64,000 bases of DNA from Pseudomonas pisciculturae (GTDB lineage Bacteria > Pseudomonadota > Gammaproteobacteria > Pseudomonadales > Pseudomonadaceae): NCBI RefSeq assembly GCF_015461805.1, contig NZ_JACVZE010000003.1, positions 1 to 64,000 of the forward strand, read 5' to 3'. The notes beneath the pieces are model-generated. The model was not told where the DNA came from, did no database searches, and saw only the letters and a list, made by a program, of their open reading frames with translations. Shown here in pieces: positions 8,964-17,422 of this stretch. Made by a program: the position numbers and the translations under genes. Position 1 is the stretch's first letter. Each line of letters opens with the position of its first letter.

Positions 8964-9155
8964 TCAGACGACGGTGTAGCCTTCTTCGCGGATCAGGTCG
9001 GCGATGACCTCGGGGCTCAGTTGGCTTTGTACACTGACTTGCTTGGCGGCGAGGTCCACCTTCACGTCGGCGGCCGGGTCCTGGCTCTGCACGGCCTGGG
9101 TCACGGCCCGAACACAATGGCCGCAGGTCATTCCTTCAACGCTGAATACTTGCAT
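8964..9155 (-). CDS. copZ: Copper chaperone CopZ (single HMA domain)
   Basis: A 63-residue cytoplasmic heavy-metal-associated domain. MQVFSVEGMTCGHCVRAV carries the metal-binding GMTCGHC motif (Cys11 and Cys14), followed by the expected beta-alpha-beta-beta-alpha-beta pattern and an EEGY near the end. It would carry Cu(I) to CopA or CueR. ATG at 9155 is used because AAAGGAG precedes it; the open frame continues much further upstream without meaning. A CueR-type promoter lies at 9185-9215. It is divergent from the exported-protein gene at 9303. Confidence 0.93.
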   Translation of the reverse strand: MQVFSVEGMTCGHCVRAVTQAVQSQDPAADVKVDLAAKQVSVQSQLSPEVIADLIREEGYTVV

Positions 9156-9184
9156 GACATGACTCCTTTGATGAGGTTGAACAC

Positions 9185-9215
9185 ACTCTCGACCTTGCCA
9201 CGATGGCAAGGTCAA
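9185..9215 (-). promoter_or_regulatory. CueR-type copper-responsive promoter of copZ
   Basis: On the reverse strand TTGACC (9215-9210) is followed by 19 bases containing the dyad GACCTTGCC / GGCAAGGTC, then GAGAGT as a weak -10. A long 19-base spacer spanned by an ACCTT-AAGGT dyad is the hallmark of MerR/CueR-activated promoters. CueR with Cu(I) would distort the spacer and switch on copZ. The dyad also lies 88 bases upstream of the divergent gene at 9303. Confidence 0.82.
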
Positions 9216-9302
9216 GTTCTGTAATCTTCGGCCGGGCTGGTATTCGGCGGCATCAAAGGCCAAGCTTGACCCATCTTGGATATAAACCATGGAGCATTCG
9301 CC

Positions 9303-9683
9303 ATGCGCTGGTCGTTTTTTGCCCTTACGGGCTTGATGAGCTTGTCTGCCGTTGCGCCACAGGCCTTCGCCGCAGAAGACTATGCGGTGCTGATCATTTC
9401 CCGCGAGCGCCTCGAAGTACTCACCAACTGCGAGATCGGCCTGTACCTCAATGACCAGTTGGCAGGCCGGCTGTTCCAAGAGCAAGCCACCTCGTTCAAC
9501 TTGCCGGCAGGCAACATGTCGCTGCGTTTGAAGCTACTGCCAGGTCAAGCCCCAGGTTGTCTGCCGGGGTTACTGGCGCCGCCCGCTCAGAACATCACCC
9601 TCAAGGCCGGTGATGTGCGCAAGTTGCGCATCGCCCAGGGCCCGGACGGCATGTATCTCAAAGCCGCCGCGCTGGAATACTGA
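9303..9683 (+). CDS. Exported protein of unknown function within the copper cluster
   Basis: A 126-residue protein with a clear signal peptide (MRWSFFALTGLMSLSAVAPQAFA, cleavage near residue 23). The mature part is mostly beta: YAVLIISRERLEVLTNCEIG, a middle FNLPAGNMSLRLKLLPG, and GDVRKLRIAQGPDGMYLK. It contains two cysteines that could form a disulfide. No His/Met-rich copper motif of CopC, PcoE or CusF type is present. GGAG precedes the ATG at 9303. It lies between copZ and copA, so a periplasmic role in the copper response is possible, but only by position. Confidence 0.75.
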   Translation: MRWSFFALTGLMSLSAVAPQAFAAEDYAVLIISRERLEVLTNCEIGLYLNDQLAGRLFQEQATSFNLPAGNMSLRLKLLPGQAPGCLPGLLAPPAQNITLKAGDVRKLRIAQGPDGMYLKAAALEY

Positions 9684-9689
9684 ACAGGC

Positions 9690-9720
9690 TTGACCTTACC
9701 CACAGGTCAAGGTTGATCCT
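9690..9720 (+). promoter_or_regulatory. CueR-type copper-responsive promoter of copA
   Basis: TTGACC (9690-9695) and GATCCT (9715-9720) are separated by 19 bases that carry an ACCTTACC / GGTCAAGGT dyad. This is the MerR-family layout also found before copZ. It lies 7 bases after the stop of the exported-protein gene and 29 bases before copA, so copA-cueR can be induced separately from that gene. Confidence 0.8.
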
Positions 9721-9749
9721 AGGGGCAACGTCTTCTGGAGGACTGCCCC

Positions 9750-11951
9750 ATGAATGGATCAACCACCTTTGACCTGCCCATCAGCGGCATGACCTGCGCC
9801 AGCTGTGCCGGCCGGGTCGAGCGCGCGCTGGGCAAGGTGCCGGGGGTGCAAAGCGTCAGCGTCAACCTGGCCAACGAACGCGCCCACGTTGAAGTGCTGG
9901 GCCAGATGGACCCCAGCGTGCTGATCGCCGCCGTCGACAAGGCCGGCTACACCGCCACTCTGCCCCAAACCGAAACCGCCACCGATGCAACCCAGGCACG
10001 GCGCCTGCACCGCGAACGCTGGTCGCTGCTGCTGGCCATTGCGCTGGCACTGCCGTTGGTGCTGCCGATGCTGGTGGAACCCTTTGGCCTGCACTGGATG
10101 CTGCCGGCGTGGGTGCAGTTCGCCCTGGCCACCCCCGTGCAATTTATCTTGGGTGCCCGCTTTTATATCGCCGCCTGGAAAGCCGTGCGCGCCGGTGCAG
10201 GCAATATGGACCTGCTGGTCGCCATCGGCACCAGCGCCGGTTACGGCCTGAGCATTTATGAATGGCTCACCGCCCACCCTGGCATGGCGCCGCACCTGTA
10301 TTTCGAAGCATCGGCCGTGGTGATCGCCCTGGTGTTGCTGGGCAAATACCTGGAAAGCCGCGCCAAGCGCCAGACCGCCAGCGCCATTCGCGCCCTGGAA
10401 GCCTTACGCCCGGAGCGGGCGATTCGGGTTATTGAAGGCCGCGAAGAAGAGGTCGCCATCCAGGTACTGACGTTGGGCGACCTGGTCATGGTCAAACCCG
10501 GCGAACGTTTCCCCGTGGACGGTGAAGTGGTCGAAGGCCAGAGCCACGCCGACGAAGCGCTGATCAGCGGCGAAAGCCTGCCGGTGCCAAAACAGCCGGG
10601 GGACAAGGTCACCGGTGGCGCCATCAACGGCGAAGGTCGCCTGCTGGTGCGCACCACCGCCCTGGGCGCCGAAAGCGTACTGGCGCGGATCATCCGCCTG
10701 GTGGAAGACGCACAAGCGGCCAAGGCACCGATCCAAAAACTGGTGGATAAGGTCAGTCAGGTGTTCGTTCCAGCCGTGCTGGTCATTGCACTGATCACCC
10801 TGGTGGGCTGGTGGTTGTACGGTGCATCACTTGAAACCGCGATCATCAACGCCGTCGCGGTGCTGGTGATCGCCTGCCCCTGCGCCCTGGGCCTGGCCAC
10901 GCCAACCGCGATCATGGCCGGCACCGGCGTCGCCGCACGCTACGGCATCCTGATCAAGGACGCCGAAGCCCTGGAGCGCGCCCATGAAGTCAGCGCCGTG
11001 GTGTTCGACAAGACCGGCACCCTCACCTCTGGCACACCGAAGATCGCCCACCTTGTCGCGGTGGATGGTAACGAGGCCCTGCTGTTGCAACAGGCTGGCG
11101 CGTTGCAACGGGGCAGTGAACACCCGCTGGCCAAGGCGGTGCTGGATGCGTGCCGCGAACAAGGGCTTAGCGTGGCCGATGTGAGCGCGAGTCAGTCCCT
11201 GACCGGGCGCGGCATTGCCGGCACCCTCGACGGGCGGCCACTGGCCCTGGGCAACCGCCGCCTGCTGGAAGAAAGCGGCCTGAGCGCCGGCGACCTGGCC
11301 GCATCGGCCAAGGACTGGGAGGCCGAAGGCCGCACGTTGTCGTGGCTGATCGAACAAGACCCGCAACCGCGGGTACTGGGGCTGTTCGCGTTTGGCGATA
11401 CCCTCAAGCCCGGCGCATTGGAAGCGCTGGATCAACTCAAGGCCCAACACATCAGCAGCCACCTGCTCACCGGTGACAATCGCGGCAGCGCTCGTGTGGT
11501 CGCCCTCGCACTGGGTATCGACGATGTGCACGCCGAAGTGCTGCCCGCCGACAAAGCCGCCACTGTCGCCGAATTGAAAAAAACCGGCGTGGTGGCCATG
11601 GTGGGCGACGGCATCAACGACGCCCCGGCCCTGGCCGCTGCCGACATCGGCATCGCCATGGGCGGCGGCACCGACGTGGCCATGCACGCCGCAGGCATCA
11701 CCCTGATGCGCGGCGACCCGCGCCTGGTGCCGGCTGCGCTGGAGATCAGCCGCAAGACCTACGCAAAAATCCGCCAGAATCTGTTCTGGGCCTTTGTGTA
11801 TAACTTGATCGGCATCCCCCTGGCGGCCTTCGGCCTGCTCAACCCGGTATTGGCGGGCGCAGCAATGGCCTTGTCCAGCGTCAGTGTGGTGAGCAATGCT
11901 TTGCTGCTCAAAACCTGGAAACCCAAGGATCTGGAGGATCAACGCCCATGA
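9750..11951 (+). CDS. copA: Cu(I)-exporting P1B-type ATPase
   Basis: A 733-residue inner-membrane copper pump. There is one N-terminal HMA domain with GMTCASC (Cys16, Cys19). The membrane metal site CPC is at residues 376-378. The phosphorylation motif DKTGT is at 420-424, and the hinge GDGINDAP begins at 619. The last membrane helices carry YN and MALSS, the other Cu(I) ligands of the P1B-1 group. It uses ATP to move Cu(I) to the periplasm. The start codon of cueR overlaps its last codons (ATGA-type overlap of four bases), so the two are translationally coupled. The CueR promoter at 9690-9720 drives it. Confidence 0.96.
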   Translation: MNGSTTFDLPISGMTCASCAGRVERALGKVPGVQSVSVNLANERAHVEVLGQMDPSVLIAAVDKAGYTATLPQTETATDATQARRLHRERWSLLLAIALALPLVLPMLVEPFGLHWMLPAWVQFALATPVQFILGARFYIAAWKAVRAGAGNMDLLVAIGTSAGYGLSIYEWLTAHPGMAPHLYFEASAVVIALVLLGKYLESRAKRQTASAIRALEALRPERAIRVIEGREEEVAIQVLTLGDLVMVKPGERFPVDGEVVEGQSHADEALISGESLPVPKQPGDKVTGGAINGEGRLLVRTTALGAESVLARIIRLVEDAQAAKAPIQKLVDKVSQVFVPAVLVIALITLVGWWLYGASLETAIINAVAVLVIACPCALGLATPTAIMAGTGVAARYGILIKDAEALERAHEVSAVVFDKTGTLTSGTPKIAHLVAVDGNEALLLQQAGALQRGSEHPLAKAVLDACREQGLSVADVSASQSLTGRGIAGTLDGRPLALGNRRLLEESGLSAGDLAASAKDWEAEGRTLSWLIEQDPQPRVLGLFAFGDTLKPGALEALDQLKAQHISSHLLTGDNRGSARVVALALGIDDVHAEVLPADKAATVAELKKTGVVAMVGDGINDAPALAAADIGIAMGGGTDVAMHAAGITLMRGDPRLVPAALEISRKTYAKIRQNLFWAFVYNLIGIPLAAFGLLNPVLAGAAMALSSVSVVSNALLLKTWKPKDLEDQRP

Positions 11952-12349
11952 ACATCGGCCAAGCCGCACGTCAAAGCGGGCTGAGCGCCAAGATGATTCG
12001 CTACTACGAATCCATCGGCCTGCTCAAAGCCGCCCACCGCACCGACAGCGGTTACCGCGTCTACGGCGCGGATGATTTGCACACCCTGGCGTTTATCAAG
12101 CGTTCGCGGGACTTGGGCTTTTCATTGGAGGAGGTCGGCAAACTGCTGACCCTGTGGCAAGACCGGCAACGGGCCAGCGCCGACGTGAAAGCCTTGGCAC
12201 GCCAACATATCGAGGCGTTGAACCAGAAGATCCTGGAGCTGGGGCAATTGCGCGATACGTTGCAGGATTTGGTGGAGCACTGTCAGGGCGATGATCGGCC
12301 GGACTGCCCGATTCTCAAGGAGTTGGCGTCGGGGAGTTGCTGCGCCTGA
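11948..12349 (+). CDS. cueR: Copper-responsive MerR-family activator CueR
   Basis: A 133-residue activator. The winged helix ([20 protein letters not shown]) is followed by a dimerisation helix and a metal loop with Cys112 and Cys120, exactly the spacing of CueR. Ser77 is the residue associated with selectivity for monovalent ions. The tail ends SCCA. It should activate copZ and copA on binding Cu(I) and, being in the copA operon, increase its own level. It is followed by a REPIN. Confidence 0.94.
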   Translation: MNIGQAARQSGLSAKMIRYYESIGLLKAAHRTDSGYRVYGADDLHTLAFIKRSRDLGFSLEEVGKLLTLWQDRQRASADVKALARQHIEALNQKILELGQLRDTLQDLVEHCQGDDRPDCPILKELASGSCCA

Positions 12350-12379
12350 AGAAATCTATCTGAATACATTCAAAACCAA

Positions 12380-12470
12380 ATGTGGGAGGGGGCTTGCTCC
12401 CGATAGTGGTGGGTCAGTTAGCTTAACTCCAACTGACCCACTGCTATCGGGAGCAAGCCCCCTCCCACAT
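12380..12470. repeat. REPIN, GGGGGCTTGCTCCCG subtype
   Basis: The left arm TGTGGGAGGGGGCTTGCTCC and the right arm GGAGCAAGCCCCCTCCCACA form an inverted pair around a spacer near 12420-12430. It lies between the convergent cueR and RIO-kinase genes. Confidence 0.9.
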
Positions 12471-12510
12471 TTTGATCTCCACCAACTTTAGATCTGAGTT
12501 GGCCTAGAGA

Positions 12511-13410
12511 TCACTGCATCCACGGCGGTGGCGGCGGCTCATCGGGTACTTTGCTCTGCGGCGCATCATCCGCTGCCCGAATCGCCTGGCGACGCTCTTC
12601 ATCCAGCCGCGCCGCTTCGATCTCGCGTATCACACCGCCCACGTCCGCCAGTTCTTCCGGCTCATCGAACTCACCGGTCAACACGCTGGCCGGGTGCAGA
12701 GTGCCGGCTTCGTACAGCGCCCACATTTCCTTGGCGTACTTGGTCTTCTTCAGCTCCGGGGCAAAGCGCCCGAAGTAGGAAGCCATGTTACCCACATCCC
12801 GCTCCAGCATGCTGAAGGCGTGGTTGTTGCCCGCCGCATCTACCGCCTGCGGCAGGTCGATGATCACCGGGCCGGTTGGCGTGAGCAGTACGTTGAACTC
12901 GGACAAGTCACCGTGCACCAGGCCGGTACACAGCATCAGCACGATCTGGGAAATCAGGAAAGCGTGGTATTCGCGCGCCTGATCCGGCTCCAGCGTCACA
13001 TCGTTCAGACGCGGCGCCGCATCGCCATACTCGTCGGCCACCAGTTCCATCAACAGCACGCCTTCCAGGAAGTCGAACGGCTGGGGCACGCGAACGCCCG
13101 CACCGGCCAGGCGGAACAGCGCCGCCACTTCGGCGTTCTGCCAGGCATCTTCGGTTTCTTTCTTACCGAACTTGGAGCCCTTGGCCATGGCCCGGGCCTG
13201 GCGGCTGTTACGCACCTTCCGGCCTTCCTGGTATTCGGACGCCTGACGAAAACTTCGTTTGTTCGCCTCCTTGTAAACCTTGGCGCAACGCAATTCATTG
13301 CCGCAGCGCACCACATAAACAGCTGCTTCTTTACCACTCATGAGTGGGCGCAGCACTTCGTCGACCAGACCGTCTTCGATCAGGGGTTCAATGCGTTTAG
13401 GAGTCTTCAT
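12511..13410 (-). CDS. RIO-type serine/threonine protein kinase (PA4780 family)
   Basis: A 299-residue cytoplasmic protein with a RIO kinase core. The ATP lysine is Lys44 in CAKVYKEA. The catalytic loop HGDLSEFN is at residues 166-173 (Asp168) and the metal-binding aspartate is in IIDLPQAV (Asp185). The N-terminus GLVDEVLRPLMSGKEAAVYV is the RIO flexible entry. The C-terminal tail is proline-rich (PPPPPWMQ). The kinase catalytic residues are all present. The cellular target is unknown. It is separated from the downstream genes and appears monocistronic. Confidence 0.88.
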   Translation of the reverse strand: MKTPKRIEPLIEDGLVDEVLRPLMSGKEAAVYVVRCGNELRCAKVYKEANKRSFRQASEYQEGRKVRNSRQARAMAKGSKFGKKETEDAWQNAEVAALFRLAGAGVRVPQPFDFLEGVLLMELVADEYGDAAPRLNDVTLEPDQAREYHAFLISQIVLMLCTGLVHGDLSEFNVLLTPTGPVIIDLPQAVDAAGNNHAFSMLERDVGNMASYFGRFAPELKKTKYAKEMWALYEAGTLHPASVLTGEFDEPEELADVGGVIREIEAARLDEERRQAIRAADDAPQSKVPDEPPPPPWMQ

Positions 13411-13534
13411 CAGCTTTTATTGTGGGTCCTTTATTACCAAATACGCGTATGGCACTCGTTATACGGCAATCGGCTCGCCGGTGGGAGAGGCTACCGACCG
13501 TTGATTGCTTAAGAATGCATCCAATATGCCAGTT

Positions 13535-14812
13535 TCAACGCTCAATGATCGCTGTAACACCCTGGCCGCCCGCTGCGCAGATCGAAATCAGCCCGCGGCC
13601 CTTGCCTGCTGCATCCAACAATTTGGCCAGATTGGCGACGATACGCCCACCGGTGGCCGCAAAGGGGTGCCCGGCGGCCAGGGAACTGCCCTTCACATTC
13701 AAGCGGCTGCGGTCGATGGTGCCCAATGGTGCATCCAGGCCCAAGCGCGTCTTGCAGTAGTCCGCATCCTCCCAGGCTTTGAGCGTGCACAACACTTGGG
13801 CGGCGAAGGCTTCGTGGATCTCGTAGTAATCGAAGTCTTGCAGCGTCAGACCATTCCTCGCCAACAGACGCGGCACCGCATACACCGGCGCCATCAGCAG
13901 GCCTTCGGCACCGTTGACGAAATCCACCGCGGCCGCTTCGCCATCGCGCAAGTAGGCCAGAATCGGTAAGCCCCGCTCTTTGGCCCACGCTTCACTGCCC
14001 AACAGTACCAGCGACGCACCATCGGTGAGCGGCGTGGAGTTGCCGGCGGTAAGCGTGCCCTTTTCGCTGCGCTCAAAGGCGGGTTTGAGGGCGGCGAGCT
14101 TTTCCAGGGTCAGGTCCGGGCGCAGGTTGTTGTCTCGGGTGAGCCCCAGGAACGGCGTGAGCAAGTCGTTGTGCCAGCCTTCGGCGTACGCGGCAGCCAT
14201 TTTCTGATGGCTCTCCAGGGCCAACTGGTCCTGTTCGGCGCGGGGGATCTGCCAAGTCTGCGCCATCAATTCGCAATGCTGGCCCATGGACAAGCCTGTA
14301 CGAGGCTCACCGTTGCGCGGCAGCTCTGGCTTGAGGTGATGGGGGCGAAGTTGTAACAGCAGTTTTAATTTATCCCCCAGGGATTTGCTGCGGTTGGCTT
14401 GCAGCAAAATCTTGCGTAGCCCTTCATTGACGCCAATCGGTGCGTCGGAGGTGGTGTCTACCCCGCCAGCAATGCCGCACTCGATCTGGCCCAGGGCAAT
14501 CTTGTTGGCCACCAGCAGCGCCGCCTCCAGCCCGGTGCCGCACGCCTGCTGAATGTCATAGGCCGGTGTTTGCGGCGACAGCCGCGAGCCGAGTACGCAT
14601 TCACGGGTCAGGTTGAAGTCGCGCGAATGCTTGAGCACCGCGCCTGCGGCCACCTCGCCGATGCGCAGGCCGTGCAGGTTGTAGCGCTCGATCAAGCCTT
14701 CCAGCGCCGCCGTCAGCATCGCCTGGTTGCTCGCGGTGGCATACGGGCCATTGGAGCGGGCAAACGGAATACGGTTACCGCCGATGATCGCTACGCGGCG
14801 CAATTGAGTCAT
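13535..14812 (-). CDS. Acetyl-CoA C-acetyltransferase (thiolase, FadI-like)
   Basis: A 425-residue thiolase. The acyl-accepting cysteine is Cys91 in DIQQACGTGLEAAL. The catalytic histidine lies in EIHEAFAAQVL, a second in LAAGHPFAATGGRI, and the C-terminal cysteine is in CAAGGQGVTA. It condenses two acyl-CoA units or cleaves 3-ketoacyl-CoA. The frame is open to 14845, but ATG at 14812 has GGGAG at proper spacing. It is divergent from the FabG-MaoC pair, with 113 bases between. I remember the same arrangement at PA4785-PA4786. Confidence 0.9.
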   Translation of the reverse strand: MTQLRRVAIIGGNRIPFARSNGPYATASNQAMLTAALEGLIERYNLHGLRIGEVAAGAVLKHSRDFNLTRECVLGSRLSPQTPAYDIQQACGTGLEAALLVANKIALGQIECGIAGGVDTTSDAPIGVNEGLRKILLQANRSKSLGDKLKLLLQLRPHHLKPELPRNGEPRTGLSMGQHCELMAQTWQIPRAEQDQLALESHQKMAAAYAEGWHNDLLTPFLGLTRDNNLRPDLTLEKLAALKPAFERSEKGTLTAGNSTPLTDGASLVLLGSEAWAKERGLPILAYLRDGEAAAVDFVNGAEGLLMAPVYAVPRLLARNGLTLQDFDYYEIHEAFAAQVLCTLKAWEDADYCKTRLGLDAPLGTIDRSRLNVKGSSLAAGHPFAATGGRIVANLAKLLDAAGKGRGLISICAAGGQGVTAIIER

Positions 14813-14925
14813 GGAAAGCTCCCTGAAGGTTGTGGGTGGAATCATCCAGCCTAGCCTAGGCTGATCGAACGACTACCGCCCAGGGGTGGTCAACCCTTTG
14901 AACCCCAGCCTTCGGAGAGCGTTCC

Positions 14926-16269
14926 ATGTCTGACCGTTATATCGACTTCGCCAACTCAAGCCTCGGCCATCGCCTGGTCGCCGCCATTGGCCTGCCGTCA
15001 CCGGTACGCCTGGAACGCTGGCAGGCCGGGCGCCTGCGCCCGGTAGACGGCGCGCTGCTGCTGGGCGGCGGAGCACTGACCGCCAAGGTGCAGGCGTTTG
15101 CCCACAAACTCACCGACGCCACTTACACCTATGGCGCCGAGGGCTCGACCTGGATTCCCGGCCACGGCCCCAAGCTAAAGGCGGTGGTATTTGATGCCAG
15201 CGACTTGCAGCACACCGACCAACTCAAGCAACTGCGCGAGTTCTTCCAGCCTTTGCTGAAAAACCTGGATAACAGCGCGCACCTGGTGATTCTTGGCCGT
15301 GCGCCAGAGAGTCTCAGCGATCCGTTCGCCGCCAGCGCCCAGCGTGCCCTCGAAGGGTTCAGCCGCTCGCTGGCCAAAGAGCTGCGCAACGGTGGAGTGC
15401 TGCAACTGCTCTACGTGGGCGACGGCGCCGACGATCAGTTGGAAGGCGCGCTGCGTTTCTTCCTCTCGCCAAAAAGCGCTTACATCAGCGGCCAGGTCAT
15501 TCGTTTGCAAGCCTGCGCCACCCCGGTCGAGGACTGGACTCGACCCCTGGCCGGGCGCAAGGCGCTGGTCACCGGCGCCGCCCGTGGCATCGGCGCGTCC
15601 ATTGCCGAAACCCTGGCCCGCGACGGTGCCGACGTGATCCTGCTGGATGTGCCCCAAGCCAAGACCGACCTCGAAGCCCTCGCCGCGCGCCTCGGTGCCC
15701 GCACTGTTGTGCTGGATATCTGCGCCGAAGACGCCGCCAGCCAGTTGATCGAACACCTGCCCGACGGCCTCGACATTCTGGTGCACAACGCCGGTATCAC
15801 CCGCGACAAAACCCTGGCCAACATGACCCCGGAATATTGGGACGCCGTACTGGCCGTCAACCTGAATGCGCCACAGGTATTGACCAAGGCGCTGCTCGAC
15901 AGCGGCACCCTGCATGACAACGCCCGTGTGGTGTTGCTGGCCTCCATCAGCGGCATTGCCGGCAACCGTGGGCAAACCAATTACGCCGCGAGCAAGGCCG
16001 GTTTGGTTGGCCTCGCACAGGCCTGGGCGCCGCTGCTCCACGCGCGTGGCATCAGCATCAACGCCGTGGCCCCTGGGTTTATCGAAACTCAGATGACTGC
16101 GCACATTCCCTTCGCCCTGCGAGAGGCCGGGCGCCGCATGAGTTCTCTGGGCCAGGGTGGTTTGCCCCAGGACGTCGCCGAAGCGGTGGCCTGGCTCGGC
16201 CAACCCGGCAGCGGCGCCGTCAGCGGGCAAGCGCTGCGAGTGTGCGGGCAAAGTCTTTTGGGAGCTTGA
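14926..16269 (+). CDS. High-molecular-weight 3-oxoacyl-ACP/CoA reductase (FabG4-like)
   Basis: A 447-residue short-chain dehydrogenase, about twice the size of normal FabG. The catalytic domain is C-terminal (about residue 208 on): TGAARGIG at 216-223, NAGITRDKTLANM, a serine near 340 and Y353-x3-K357. The first 200 residues form a degenerate Rossmann-like domain without the glycine motif, as in mycobacterial FabG4. Such enzymes prefer NADH and 3-ketoacyl-CoA. The next gene starts 2 bases after its stop, so the reductase and dehydratase are co-translated. It is divergent from the thiolase. Confidence 0.88.
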   Translation: MSDRYIDFANSSLGHRLVAAIGLPSPVRLERWQAGRLRPVDGALLLGGGALTAKVQAFAHKLTDATYTYGAEGSTWIPGHGPKLKAVVFDASDLQHTDQLKQLREFFQPLLKNLDNSAHLVILGRAPESLSDPFAASAQRALEGFSRSLAKELRNGGVLQLLYVGDGADDQLEGALRFFLSPKSAYISGQVIRLQACATPVEDWTRPLAGRKALVTGAARGIGASIAETLARDGADVILLDVPQAKTDLEALAARLGARTVVLDICAEDAASQLIEHLPDGLDILVHNAGITRDKTLANMTPEYWDAVLAVNLNAPQVLTKALLDSGTLHDNARVVLLASISGIAGNRGQTNYAASKAGLVGLAQAWAPLLHARGISINAVAPGFIETQMTAHIPFALREAGRRMSSLGQGGLPQDVAEAVAWLGQPGSGAVSGQALRVCGQSLLGA

Positions 16270-16271
16270 GC

Positions 16272-17120
16272 ATGGAATGGCAAACATTAGGCAGCGCACC
16301 GTCTTTGCCGCCGCTGTATTGGCGTGCGGCGCTCAAGCGCAAGATCACCGGCAACACCTTGCCCGACCGCGGCTTGCGCTGCCGGGTACACATCAACCCC
16401 AAGGACGTGGCGGCGTATCGCAAGGTCTGCGGGTTTGCCGACAGCCCCATGCTGCCGGCGACCTATCCGCATATCCTCGCGTTCGGCTTGCAGATGCAAC
16501 TGCTCACCGACAAAAGCTTCCCCTTCCCACTGCTAGGGTTGATCCACCTGAGCAATCGCATCCGCATTTATCGCCCCCTCGGGAGTGTGAGCGAGCTCAG
16601 CCTCGCGGTGCACGTGCAAAACCTCAAGCCGCACCCCAAGGGCGCGACGTTCGACCTGGTGACCACCGCCGAAGATAGCCTCGGCCTGCTGTGGGAAGCC
16701 GAGAGCCGCATGCTATGCCGTGGCGTGAAGCTCGAAGGCGACGCCACGGAGGATGTACAGCCCACCCCCACCCACGTCAGTGAACTGACCCGCTGGCCTG
16801 CCCCGGCTGATATCGGCCGTCGTTATGCCCGGGTGTCCGGCGACTACAATCCGATTCACCTCAGCGCCCTCACCGCCAAGCTGTTCGGGTTCCCGCAAGC
16901 CATCGCCCATGGGCTGTGGAACAAGGCGCATACCCTCGCCGCGCTGGGCGAGCACTTGCCCGCCGCCAATATCGAAATTGCCGTTGAGTTTCGCAAGCCC
17001 GTACGCCTGCCCAGTGAAGTCAGGTTATTGGCCAGCGCGGCCGGTTCCAGCGGCGAGTTATTGCTCAAAGGCACCGGTGAGATTGAACATATGGTAGGCA
17101 AATGGCAGCCGATCGCGTGA
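16272..17120 (+). CDS. MaoC-type hot-dog dehydratase/hydratase
   Basis: A 282-residue double hot-dog protein. The second half carries the (R)-specific hydratase motif: VSGDYNPIHLS followed by FGFPQAIAHGLW, where the aspartate and histidine are catalytic. The first half (NPKDVAAYRKVCGFA onward) is a non-catalytic hot-dog. It would interconvert 3-hydroxyacyl-CoA and enoyl-CoA. ATG at 16272 is chosen over an open frame to 16242 because GGGAG precedes it. Together with the thiolase and reductase it supplies three consecutive steps of fatty-acyl elongation or degradation. Confidence 0.86.
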   Translation: MEWQTLGSAPSLPPLYWRAALKRKITGNTLPDRGLRCRVHINPKDVAAYRKVCGFADSPMLPATYPHILAFGLQMQLLTDKSFPFPLLGLIHLSNRIRIYRPLGSVSELSLAVHVQNLKPHPKGATFDLVTTAEDSLGLLWEAESRMLCRGVKLEGDATEDVQPTPTHVSELTRWPAPADIGRRYARVSGDYNPIHLSALTAKLFGFPQAIAHGLWNKAHTLAALGEHLPAANIEIAVEFRKPVRLPSEVRLLASAAGSSGELLLKGTGEIEHMVGKWQPIA

Positions 17121-17155
17121 AATGAACTGGTTAATTGTATATATACACCCTAAGT

Positions 17156-17188
17156 AATAGCGGGCTTTTAGAAGCCCGCTATTTTATT
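17156..17188 (+). terminator. Intrinsic terminator after the MaoC gene
   Basis: AATAGCGGGCTT and AAGCCCGCTATT form a near-perfect stem with a short loop followed by a T-rich tail. It ends the reductase-dehydratase operon 36 bases after the stop. Confidence 0.85.
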
Positions 17189-17422
17189 CAAGCTACTGAT
17201 TTTAAACATATATATATCTTGATACATCCTTCCCTTACACCGTTGGTATTAACCGTAAAGCCCCGATATACCGCCAGTATATAAATCGTTAATACCAAGT
17301 TGAGAATGGTGAGCAAACGCGCCCGGGTTTCTGATGACCTCACGGACAAACACATCGCGGCCCCTAGAAGTAGCGAGTGTTTGAAGACAACCAAGGTTGT
17401 ACAGGTGCAAGGAATTCACATC
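17189..17422. other. AT-rich upstream region of the repetitive lipoprotein
   Basis: This non-coding stretch is markedly more AT-rich than the surrounding genes, with TATATATAT runs near 17208-17218. It probably holds the promoter and a long 5' leader for the lipoprotein gene. No operator or RNA structure was identified with confidence. Confidence 0.45.
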
